From an uncultured Collinsella sp. (lineage in GTDB: Bacteria > Actinomycetota > Coriobacteriia > Coriobacteriales > Coriobacteriaceae): a stretch of DNA of 56,699 bases. Every line of letters starts with the position of its first letter. Position 1 is the stretch's first letter. Shown here piece after piece: positions 43,271 to 50,377 of the stretch. The notes under the pieces are model-generated. The model saw only the letters and a list, made by a program, of their open reading frames with translations. It was not told where the DNA came from and made no database searches. The stretch is from positions 1-56,699 of the forward strand of contig UQIW01000018.1 of NCBI GenBank assembly GCA_900541235.1. The letters run 5' to 3'. The translations under genes and the position numbers were made by a program.

Positions 43271-43550
43271 CCCGCCGGGAGGGCCCGCGCCTCGACGCAT
43301 CGCCGGCGCGCGTTCACGAGCCCTTTTTGGGCAGCCCAAGGGCCGCGCCCGTGAACAAGACTGGTTTCGGACGAGCGCGCCGGACGGAGAATCGAAATGC
43401 GGTGGGGTGCGCGGACATACCGGGCTGACCGCCGGCAGCGCGCCCGCAAGAGCCCGCGGATATTAGCTTGCCAGGCAAGCGTCGACTAAACGTGCAGCGT
43501 GCGCGGGCCCTCCCGACGGGAAACGAAAAAGCCCGGTTTAAAACCGGGCT
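43271..43550 (+). ncRNA. Candidate bridge/seeker guide RNA region in the IS110 right end
   Basis: A 20-nt segment at 43271-43290 is complementary, with one mismatch, to 43501-43520 (core GGGAGGGCCCGCGC). It closes a 250-nt region with further stems: GTTCACG/CGTGAAC (43312-43318 with 43350-43356), GCCCTT/AAGGGC, and GCTTGCC/GGCAAGC (43466-43480). A terminator-like stem AGCCCGGTTT/AAACCGGGCT follows at 43530-43550. IS1111-group elements encode their guide RNA on this side of the gene. Confidence 0.5.
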
Positions 43551-43571
43551 CGAACAAACACGCCTATTGAC

Positions 43572-43587
43572 AATGGCTTTCTCATAT
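43572..43587 (+). repeat. Right subterminal inverted repeat of the IS110 element
   Basis: AATGGCTTTCTCATAT, the exact inverse of 42011-42026. Confidence 0.85.
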
Positions 43588-43590
43588 TAA

Positions 43591-43862
43591 AAGATTGAGG
43601 CCCGGTGACTTGAATCAGAGGTCATCCCGGGCCCATCAGAGCTCGTAGAGCTCTTGGTTGCTTTGGTCTCGCTCTTCACGACGCTTATCGAACTTTCCGA
43701 GGCACTCAAGCAGCATTCGAAGCATAACAAGTCGCTGCCATTAAGGCACTGACCTCTTGACCAAGCAACGGCACTGCCCAGCTATCACCCTTGGGCTGCC
43801 GTCAACTTTATTCTATCCGCGAGCATCTGGTTTACCAAATGGATTTTCGGTAAAGGAAGCAC
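43591..43862. repeat. Duplicated cassette, copy B, right part
   Basis: Resumes homology to copy A at AAGATT-GAGGCCCGGTGACTTGAATCAG, then CCGGGCCCATCA. It then lacks about 240 bp present in copy A (including the small-gene promoter and start) and continues with the small-peptide remnant and the CTGCCCAGCTATC...TTGGGCTGCCGT tail. It ends near the 3' end of the ATPase gene at 43881. Confidence 0.85.
43639..43752 (+). pseudogene. Remnant of the small hydrophobic peptide gene
   Basis: The frame reads ELVELLVALVSLFTTLIELS and then EALKQHSKHNKSLPLRH before the stop, clearly homologous to the peptide at 40943-41068. It has lost its ATG and ribosome binding site through the deletion that joins it to the GGCCC hairpin. 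Only a TTG inside the helix could start it. Confidence 0.7.
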
Positions 43863-43880
43863 GGCACGCCCGCAAAACCA

Positions 43881-45176
43881 CTACGCCCCAAGTGCCGCCA
43901 TGGGAATCACCGCCACGCCGTCGTCGCGTGTGTAGGCAATGCTCCCCTTTCCAACCACGACCGCCAAAAACGCCGGCGCGGCATTCTGGGCGGCAGGATT
44001 GGAGAGCACTTTCCTCTCCAGCGCCTTGAGATTTCTCGCTCCATCGTCTGCTTTCGCATCACTCAGCTTGACCTCGATGGCTCCCCAGCGCCCGTCGTGC
44101 TCAACGATCAGATCGACCTCAAGGCCCTTCTCATCTCGGAAATAATGGACACTGTTGTCGACACCGCCGTAGGTGGAAAGGAACACGCGCACGTCGCGCA
44201 GGACGAGATTCTCAAAGAGCATCCCCAGCGTTTGCATATCGCCAAGCAGCCGCTCAGGGGTAGCCCCCAGCAACGCCGCCGCAAGTGACGGGTCACAGAA
44301 GTAGCGCTTGGGGCGCACGCGAACGCGGGCCTTCGAGCGCATGGGCGGCTCCCATCCGCACAGGTCCTCGGTCAGCTTGAGCCTGTTGAAGAGGTCCAAG
44401 TACGCAGCGATGGTCCTCTCGTCGGGGCCCGCCTCACCGTACGAGGCGTCCTTTACGAGCGTCTTGTACGTGACAGCCTGGCTCTCGTTCATGGCAAGAG
44501 CTCGCAAAAGGCCGTGTGCAAGCTCGGGCGACATGCCCTCGTCCAGCACGTTGACGTCGAGCACCGAGTGCACGTACTGGCTTGCCGTCTCTCGCGCAAG
44601 ATCTTCCGAAAGCCCAAGATTTGCAGGCCAACCGCCCCTGCAGCACCAGCGGGCGACGTCATCCACCGTGCTCTCGCGACGCTGAGGGGCAAAATCCTCG
44701 CCCTTAAAGAGGCTTGCCAGTGACACGAGCGGCTCGCCGTCGCCCGACTCACACAGGGCCATGGGGCGCATTGACAGACGGGCGATCCTACCCGTGCCGG
44801 AATGACGAACATGGCTGCGCTCCTCGCTTTTGAGCGCGGTCGAGCCCGTGAGCAAAAGTGTCCCCCGTTCGTTGCCGCTCGCGTCCACGAAACGCCGGGC
44901 GGCATCCCAAACCTCGGGCACCTCCTGCCATTCATCGACCAGGTGTGGCGCATCGCCGATGAGCGCCAGGCTTGGGTCGACCTCTGCCGCCGCACGCTGC
45001 GCAGGCTCATCGAGCCTGGAGACGCTCGCCGAGCGAGAGAGCGCCGTCCAGGTCTTGCCGCACCATTTGGGGCCGTTGATCTCCACACAGCCAAACGCCC
45101 GCATAAGGGTGTCGAGGCGCTCCTCTATGAGCCGGGGCCTATATCCCTTTTGGGTCAATCTCTTTGGTGCATCCAT
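43881..45176 (-). CDS. AAA ATPase with DUF4143 domain
   Basis: A 431-residue protein of the widespread AAA_14 + DUF4143 family, function unknown. The P-loop is INGPKWCGKTWTALSRSAS, Walker B region APHLVDEWQEVPEVWDA, sensor LLLTGST, then GRIARLSMRPM. The C-terminal half has the PD-(D/E)XK-like pattern EVDLIVEHDGRWGAIEVKLS. Such proteins act as NTPases with a possible nuclease domain and are often horizontally transferred. ATG 45176 has GAGAGGG upstream. A 23-bp tandem array lies immediately upstream at 45214-45320. Confidence 0.9.
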   Translation of the reverse strand: MDAPKRLTQKGYRPRLIEERLDTLMRAFGCVEINGPKWCGKTWTALSRSASVSRLDEPAQRAAAEVDPSLALIGDAPHLVDEWQEVPEVWDAARRFVDASGNERGTLLLTGSTALKSEERSHVRHSGTGRIARLSMRPMALCESGDGEPLVSLASLFKGEDFAPQRRESTVDDVARWCCRGGWPANLGLSEDLARETASQYVHSVLDVNVLDEGMSPELAHGLLRALAMNESQAVTYKTLVKDASYGEAGPDERTIAAYLDLFNRLKLTEDLCGWEPPMRSKARVRVRPKRYFCDPSLAAALLGATPERLLGDMQTLGMLFENLVLRDVRVFLSTYGGVDNSVHYFRDEKGLEVDLIVEHDGRWGAIEVKLSDAKADDGARNLKALERKVLSNPAAQNAAPAFLAVVVGKGSIAYTRDDGVAVIPMAALGA

Positions 45177-45213
45177 AGACGGCCGTCCCTCTCTATCACG
45201 CGATATGCGAAAT

Positions 45214-45320
45214 TACGCCATTCTCAATGCTGATTTTACGCTACTTTCAATGTAGTTTTTACGCCATGACAGATGTAGTTTTTACGCCATTTTCATTGAA
45301 GGTTTTACGCTTGGCATCCT
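45214..45320. repeat. 23-bp tandem repeat array upstream of the DUF4143 ATPase gene
   Basis: TACGC recurs at 45214, 45237, 45260, 45283 and 45306, exactly 23 bp apart. The unit approximates TACGCCATTTTCAATGTAGT followed by TTT. Units 1-4 are clear and the fifth is partial. The array fills much of the spacer between the two ATPase genes, starting 38 bp upstream of the first one's ATG. It has no spacers and is not a CRISPR. Confidence 0.85.
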
Positions 45321-45361
45321 TAGCGCGACCCATTCCGAGCATCACATCAGAGCGTGCTTGG

Positions 45362-46753
45362 TTATCTCCGCTCGCACATCTCGGCAAACGAAATCAGCTT
45401 GGCATCTCCCCTGCTCGCCGCAGCTTCCTGACATCCTTGCGTAAAGCCTCGCTTCGAGAAGATCGCATAGCTTTTGTGCTGCCGCCTAAAGAGCTCGCTT
45501 CGATGCACGAGCTTTTGCAGCACGTCTTCGCCCACCGGTTCATTGCGCCATTTGCATTCCGCAAACAGCGCAGTGCCCTCGCCATCGTCAACAATCAAGT
45601 CGATTTCTTCCTGCGTATGCGTGCGATTATCCGTCCCCCACCAGCGCCCAACGCTTGCCGGAACCACATCAAGCTGGCCCGCCCGCGCGAGTTCGTACAC
45701 GTATTGTCTGCATATAAGCTCAAAGACCGTACCCATGTAATCCGATACGTGCGGCTCAATGCGCTCATACGCCATCTCGGCCATATCGTTTTGAATCAGC
45801 CCGATGTTCTGCGGAACAAACTTGTACCAGAACCTAAACATCTGATCGCTCAGCAGATACACGGCTCGCTTATTGCTCGTCTCGTTTAGGGGCAGCTCGC
45901 GCTCGACAATCCCAAGCGACGCCAGCTTATCCACATAGCTCTTTACGTTGCTCGCAGGGATTCCCGTAGAGCTCGCAATCTCCGAGATCTTCGAGCGCCC
46001 CTGGGCAATTGCTTGCACGATCGCATCATATTGCTCGGGATTGCGGCACTCCTGCAATAGCAGGTTACTCGGCTCCTCAAAGAGATAGCCCGTAGGAGTT
46101 AGAAAAAGACGTTTGATGTTGTCCTTGAGCGGTGCGGCAGGATCGACTTTCTCGATATATGCAGGAATGCCACCTGTCATGCCATAGCAAACTGCAGCGT
46201 CTTCGCGACCCATGCTCTGCCACAACCCGAGGGTCGTCGTAAAATCGAGCGGCATGATCTTAAACTGGGCCGTACGCCTACCGTATAGTGGGCTCTCGTA
46301 GCCCAACACCTGTTCCTCCATAAACGAAAGAGACGAGCCGCATAGGATCAGCATTAGCCTGGTCTCTTTGTATAAGTGGTCGATCTTGTCTTGCAGCAAC
46401 GAGCTGATCTCGGGATTCGATTGGGCGAGATAGGGATACTCGTCAATCACGACAATCAAACGCTCCGTTCGAGCCATGGTGACCAATGCATCGAACGCCT
46501 CGTCAAAACTACGAAACGACACGCCTGCAGCACCAACCGAGCCTGCAAGTATCGCCTGGCTAAAGCCGTGCAGGTTTGCCTCCGCATTGGTACGACGAGC
46601 TTGAAAGTAAATAGCCTTCTTGCCTTGGATGAACTCTGTGATAAGGCGCGTTTTACCCACACGACGGCGGCCGTAAATCACAGGCATCTCAAAGGAGTCC
46701 GTGCCATACAGTCGATTGAGCTCGGACATTTCCGCTGTTCTTCCGACAAACAT
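45362..46753 (-). CDS. Archaeal-type ATPase (ATPase_2) with DUF234 domain
   Basis: A 463-residue STAND-like ATPase. It starts MFVGRTAEMSELNRLY, with P-loop VIYGRRRVGKTRLITEFI, Walker B LIVVIDEYPYLAQS and sensor LMLILCGSSLSFMEEQV. Then come RTAQFKIMPLDF and a winged-helix (GRSKISEIASSTGIPASNVK). The C-terminal DUF234 region has a PD-(D/E)XK-like EEIDLIVDDGEGTALFAECK. Role unknown; the family is mobile and abundant in anaerobes and archaea. I chose ATG 46753 (AAGGAAGG upstream); the frame stays open to 47461 through repeats. Confidence 0.9.
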   Translation of the reverse strand: MFVGRTAEMSELNRLYGTDSFEMPVIYGRRRVGKTRLITEFIQGKKAIYFQARRTNAEANLHGFSQAILAGSVGAAGVSFRSFDEAFDALVTMARTERLIVVIDEYPYLAQSNPEISSLLQDKIDHLYKETRLMLILCGSSLSFMEEQVLGYESPLYGRRTAQFKIMPLDFTTTLGLWQSMGREDAAVCYGMTGGIPAYIEKVDPAAPLKDNIKRLFLTPTGYLFEEPSNLLLQECRNPEQYDAIVQAIAQGRSKISEIASSTGIPASNVKSYVDKLASLGIVERELPLNETSNKRAVYLLSDQMFRFWYKFVPQNIGLIQNDMAEMAYERIEPHVSDYMGTVFELICRQYVYELARAGQLDVVPASVGRWWGTDNRTHTQEEIDLIVDDGEGTALFAECKWRNEPVGEDVLQKLVHRSELFRRQHKSYAIFSKRGFTQGCQEAAASRGDAKLISFAEMCERR

Positions 46754-46770
46754 AGACCATCCTTCCTTTA

Positions 46771-46820
46771 CGTTATAGCTAGCTATATTATACCTTCCTA
46801 TAATATAGCTAGCTATAACG
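46771..46820. promoter_or_regulatory. Perfect 22-bp inverted repeat built from two 14-bp palindromes
   Basis: The arms 46771-46792 and 46799-46820 are exactly complementary around 6 bp. Each arm contains the self-palindrome TATAGCTAGCTATA (46774-46787 and 46804-46817), 30 bp apart, about three helical turns. TATAAT sits at the inner edge. It lies 18 bp upstream of the ATPase_2 gene start, so it is a strong operator/promoter candidate. Confidence 0.75.
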
Positions 46821-46875
46821 TAATTCGACAAGCGGCGCACACGAAAGGGGCGGTACACCACCGCACGTGGACCGT

Positions 46876-46991
46876 TCCGGAAAATGCATCCCGTTCTGGA
46901 GCCAAAAACTGGGCCGTAGTTTCCGCCAAGCATCCCATCCGGAAAGCGTGTCCCGTTCTGAGCGCCAAATCCGGGACGCAGTTTCCACTCC
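46876..46991. repeat. 62-bp direct repeat, two copies
   Basis: Two units starting TCCGGAAA (46876 and 46938) share TCCCGTTCTG, GCCAAA and AGTTTCC at matching positions. The rest of 46821-47096 has no gene. Confidence 0.7.
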
Positions 46992-46999
46992 AAACAAAG

Positions 47000-47027
47000 G
47001 GCCCCGGCTCGCGATGGAGCTGGGGCC
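47000..47027 (-). terminator. Terminator after the fused xanthine dehydrogenase gene
   Basis: GGCCCCGGCT (47000-47009) pairs with AGCTGGGGCC (47018-47027), one G-T pair, and on the minus strand is followed by CTTTGTTTGG. It lies 70 bp beyond the stop at 47097. Confidence 0.6.
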
Positions 47028-47096
47028 AAAGGCGCAGCATATACAGTTGATGTTGAGCGCGAACAGCCCATCAGCAATGGTCGTCCGCACCCCACC

Positions 47097-49874
47097 CTAC
47101 CCGCGGTTGCGAACGCGGCTGTACGGCGTATCCACCATGGGCAGATCCGGACGCAGCTTGCCGTCGAATGCGCGATAGGCGTTCTGTACGGCGGGCGCCG
47201 TGGGAATCGTTGCGATCTCACCGATGCCCTTGCCGCCGTATGCCACGGGCAACAGCTCGTCCTTCTCCACGTAGATGGCGTGGATATTCGGAATCTCGGG
47301 CGCACGGAACAGCCCGAGCGTACCGTACCTTGCCTGGGGTACGCAGTCCTTGAGCGGCCAGTCCTCGGTAAGCGCATAGCCCATACCCATGAGCACGCCG
47401 CCTTCGATCTGACCCTGGATGGAGATGGGGTTGACCACCTTGCCGGAATCGTGCGCGGCATAGACCTCGCTCACGCGGCCGTCATCATCCAGAATGACCA
47501 CATGCGTGGCAAACCCGTAGCAGATGTGGCTCTTGGGGTTGGGAACGTCGGCGCCCAGCTTGTCGGTCGGCTCCAGGTACACGTAGCCAAACTCGCATCC
47601 CTCGAGCGCCTTGATGGCAGCCGCGGGATCCTGAGGATGCATACCCTGGCCGGCGACGAGCTCCTGCGTGCGCAGCTGATAGGCGCGACCGTCGTCGTAC
47701 TCAATCTTGACGCCGTCGCCATGCGCGCTCACGGGAGTATCGGGTGCGGGCTTGCCGGCCTCGATGTCAAGCATGGCATCGCGCAGCAGGAAGGCGGCAC
47801 CGCGCACGGCCTCGCCGGTCACGACCGTCTGACGCGAGCCAGACGTGGTGCCGGAGTCGGGAGCGTTCTCGGTGGAGCACTCGCCATTGGCAATGCAGCT
47901 CAGCGGCAGACCGCAGGCCTCGGCAACGTCCTGCAAAAAGACCGTGTTGCAGCCCTGGCCGATGTCGGACGTGGCGGCGTAGACCACGGCGCGGCCATCC
48001 TCGACGCGGATCTTGCAGCGGCCGGCATCGGGCAGGCCCACGCCCACGCCGGCGTTCTTCATGGCGCAGGCGATACCGGCGTGTCCGGGATGCGCGTAGT
48101 AGGCATCCTTGACCTCGAGCAGCGTCTCCTTCAGTGCCATGGAGCAATCGGCAATCTGGCCGTTGGGCAAAACCTCGCCCGGCTCGATGGCGTTACGGTA
48201 GCGGATCTCCCACGGATCCAGGCCGACCTTCTCGGCCAGCAGGTCGATCAGGCTCTCGAGCGCAAACTCGGACTGGCAAACGCCAAAGCCGCGGTACGCA
48301 CCGGCGGGCGGGTTGTTGGTGTAGTAGCCAAAGCCGCGAATGTCGGTGTTCTGGTACTTGTAGGGGCCGACGGCATGCGTACAGGCGCGCTCGAGCACCG
48401 GGCCGCACAGCGACGCGTAGGCGCCGGTATCAAAGTTGATCTCGCAATCCAGGCCGGTAAAGTTGCCCTCGGCGTCGCAGCCCAGTGTAAAGGTGCCGTC
48501 CATGGCGTGACGCTTGGGATGGAAAGCGAGCGACTCGGCACGCGTGAGCTTACACTTCACAGGACGCTGGAACTTATATGCGGCGAGCGCGGCCAAGTGC
48601 TGGATGGACACGTCCTCCTTGCCGCCAAAGCCGCCACCCACGAGCATGGTCTCGACGACCACGCGCTCGGGCTCGCTATCCCAGCCAAACATGTGAGCGC
48701 ACTCTTTGCGCGTGTCGTAGGCGCCCTGGTCGGTCGACTGCACCTTGACGCCATTCTTGTACGGGAAGGCAACGGCGCACTCGGGCTCCAAGAAGGCATG
48801 CTCGGTAAAGGGCGTGGTAAAGCGCTGCGTCACGGTAAACGCGCTCTCTGCCAGCGCCTTGGCGGCGTCACCGCGCGTCACGTGACGGCTCTGGCACACG
48901 TTGTCCTTGAGCTCCACCGTGTTGCCAAAGGCAAAGAAGCTGTCGTGCAGGCGCGGGGCGTCGGCAGACCTGGCCTCGGCGATGTTGCGCACGGGCTCCA
49001 GCGGCTCGTAATCAATCTTTACGAGCTTCTTGGCCTTCTCGAGCGTCGCCTCGTCCTCGGCAACCACCAGCACGATGGCATCGCCCACGCAGCGGGTGAT
49101 GTCGCCCTGGGCGATCATGACGTCCCAGTCCTGGATAAGGTGGCCGACCTGGTTGACCGGCACGTCCTCGGCGCGCAGGATGCCAACCACACCGGGTAGG
49201 GCCTCGGCCTTGGAGGTATCGATGGAGAGCACGCGGGCACGCGGATACTTGGAGCGCACGGCGCTGGCGTAGGTCAGGCCCGGCTGGTCGATCTCGTCGA
49301 TGTCGTCGGGGTACTTGCCCTCGCCGAGCACCTTCTTGCGCACGTCAATACGGAAGGCGCGCTTGCCCACGCCGTAGTCGTCGCCGCGCTCCAGATCCTC
49401 GTCGATCTGCTTTTCGCCGCGGAGCACCGCAGCGGCCAGCGCAATGCCCTCGATAATCTTTTTGTAGCCGGTGCAGCGGCAAACATTGCCGCGGATGGCG
49501 TACTTGATCTGCTCCTCGGTAGGCTCGGGATCCTCGGCGATGAGCGCTGCACCCGCCATGACCATACCGGGGATACAAAAGCCGCACTGCACGGCGCCCA
49601 CGGCGCCAAAGGCGTACACAAAGGCCTCGCGCACGTTCTCGGGCAGGCCCTCGACAGTCACGATGTCGCGGCCGGCGGCAAGGGCGGTGGTCAGCACGCA
49701 CGCCTTGACGGCCGCACCGTCCACATGGATGGTGCAGGTGCCGCAGGCGCCCTCGGAGCAGCCGTCCTTGGCGGAGTGAATGTGCAGGTCGTCGCGCAGA
49801 TAGCGCAGCAGCGGTTTGTTTTGGGTCGTCGTGTGCTCGACGCCGTTAACGGTAAAAGTGAATTCCTGTGCCAT
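47097..49874 (-). CDS. xdhD: Fused xanthine dehydrogenase-type molybdenum hydroxylase (Fe-S + Moco subunits)
   Basis: A 925-residue protein joining the small iron-sulfur subunit to the large molybdopterin subunit, as in E. coli XdhD. Residues 1-160 hold both [2Fe-2S] sites (CSEGACGTC with a later Cys; CGFC and CRC). The Moco part has VGGGFGGKED, GAYRGFGVCQSEFALE, SDIGQGCNTVF and GGKGIGEIATIPTAPAV, with the catalytic Glu expected in the last segment. It lacks the FAD domain, and no FAD subunit gene is in the window, so electrons probably pass to the adjacent ferredoxin/YgfK. Substrate is most likely a purine; a labile selenium ligand is inferred from yqeB/yqeC. Confidence 0.93.
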   Translation of the reverse strand: MAQEFTFTVNGVEHTTTQNKPLLRYLRDDLHIHSAKDGCSEGACGTCTIHVDGAAVKACVLTTALAAGRDIVTVEGLPENVREAFVYAFGAVGAVQCGFCIPGMVMAGAALIAEDPEPTEEQIKYAIRGNVCRCTGYKKIIEGIALAAAVLRGEKQIDEDLERGDDYGVGKRAFRIDVRKKVLGEGKYPDDIDEIDQPGLTYASAVRSKYPRARVLSIDTSKAEALPGVVGILRAEDVPVNQVGHLIQDWDVMIAQGDITRCVGDAIVLVVAEDEATLEKAKKLVKIDYEPLEPVRNIAEARSADAPRLHDSFFAFGNTVELKDNVCQSRHVTRGDAAKALAESAFTVTQRFTTPFTEHAFLEPECAVAFPYKNGVKVQSTDQGAYDTRKECAHMFGWDSEPERVVVETMLVGGGFGGKEDVSIQHLAALAAYKFQRPVKCKLTRAESLAFHPKRHAMDGTFTLGCDAEGNFTGLDCEINFDTGAYASLCGPVLERACTHAVGPYKYQNTDIRGFGYYTNNPPAGAYRGFGVCQSEFALESLIDLLAEKVGLDPWEIRYRNAIEPGEVLPNGQIADCSMALKETLLEVKDAYYAHPGHAGIACAMKNAGVGVGLPDAGRCKIRVEDGRAVVYAATSDIGQGCNTVFLQDVAEACGLPLSCIANGECSTENAPDSGTTSGSRQTVVTGEAVRGAAFLLRDAMLDIEAGKPAPDTPVSAHGDGVKIEYDDGRAYQLRTQELVAGQGMHPQDPAAAIKALEGCEFGYVYLEPTDKLGADVPNPKSHICYGFATHVVILDDDGRVSEVYAAHDSGKVVNPISIQGQIEGGVLMGMGYALTEDWPLKDCVPQARYGTLGLFRAPEIPNIHAIYVEKDELLPVAYGGKGIGEIATIPTAPAVQNAYRAFDGKLRPDLPMVDTPYSRVRNRG

Positions 49875-49886
49875 GGTGATTCCCTT

Positions 49887-50366
49887 CTACACGCCGGCGG
49901 CGATACCGGTGCGGTCGTGGATGGCGCCATGCGGGCAGACGACGGCGCACATGCCGCACGACAGGCAGTCCGTGCCGTCGATATGGGCGCAGTTGTCCTC
50001 GATGCGGATAGCGCCGGCAGGGCACTTTTTGGCGCACATGCCGCAACCGATGCAGCTGGTGTCGCAGATCTTGCGCGCAATGGCGCCCTTATCGGTGTTG
50101 TTGCAGCGCACCAGGATGTTCTGGTAGCCGGGGACGAAGGCAATCACGCGCTGCGGGCACGCCATGCCGCACAGGCCACAGCCCGTGCACTTGGAGCGGT
50201 CCACGCGGGCGATGCCATCGACCAGCGCAATGGCGCCGTGGGGGCAGGCCGTGACGCAGGCGCCACAGCCAATGCAGCCTTCGCTGCAGTGGGCGTCGCC
50301 GCCTGCGGAGGCGCAACCGCTTCCGCAGGCAACGTAGGCCACGTTATGTTGAATGGATTTGGCCAT
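49887..50366 (-). CDS. Four-cluster 4Fe-4S ferredoxin
   Basis: A 159-residue electron carrier with four CxxCxxCxxxCP motifs: CIGCGACVTACPHGAI, CTGCGLCGMACPQRVI, CIGCGMCAKKCPAGAI and CLSCGMCAVVCPHGAI, with further N-terminal cysteines (ACGSGCASAGGDAHC). Its build resembles the RnfB ferredoxin region. It is tightly packed between ygfK (11 bp) and xdhD (12 bp), so it most likely shuttles electrons between them in place of the missing FAD subunit. Confidence 0.92.
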   Translation of the reverse strand: MAKSIQHNVAYVACGSGCASAGGDAHCSEGCIGCGACVTACPHGAIALVDGIARVDRSKCTGCGLCGMACPQRVIAFVPGYQNILVRCNNTDKGAIARKICDTSCIGCGMCAKKCPAGAIRIEDNCAHIDGTDCLSCGMCAVVCPHGAIHDRTGIAAGV

Positions 50367-50377
50367 AAGAGACTCGC

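Larger units (their letters stand above)
42007..43590 (+). mobile_element. IS110-family element, IS1111-like, inserted in cassette copy B
   Basis: The ends are defined by comparison with the uninterrupted copy A (GGATGAAAAGATT at 40639-40651). The left part of copy B stops at GGATGAA and the right part resumes with AAGATTGAGG. Just inside are perfect 16-bp subterminal inverted repeats, ATATGAGAAAGCCATT (42011-42026) and AATGGCTTTCTCATAT (43572-43587). Subterminal repeats and a long noncoding right end (about 340 bp) are the marks of the IS1111 subgroup. No target duplication is seen, as expected. Confidence 0.88.

Noticed and set aside
43639..43752. Second functional small hydrophobic peptide gene
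   Set aside because: It lacks an ATG and ribosome binding site after a deletion relative to copy A, so it is listed as a remnant.
45214..45320. Possible short CRISPR array
   Set aside because: The 23-bp units follow each other without unique spacers, and no cas genes are nearby. Tandem repeat is the correct description.
45362..47461. 699-codon open frame continuing upstream of the ATPase_2 gene
   Set aside because: The upstream 236 codons run through palindromes, repeats and the antisense of xdhD. The ATG at 46753 has the ribosome binding site and the family N-terminus.
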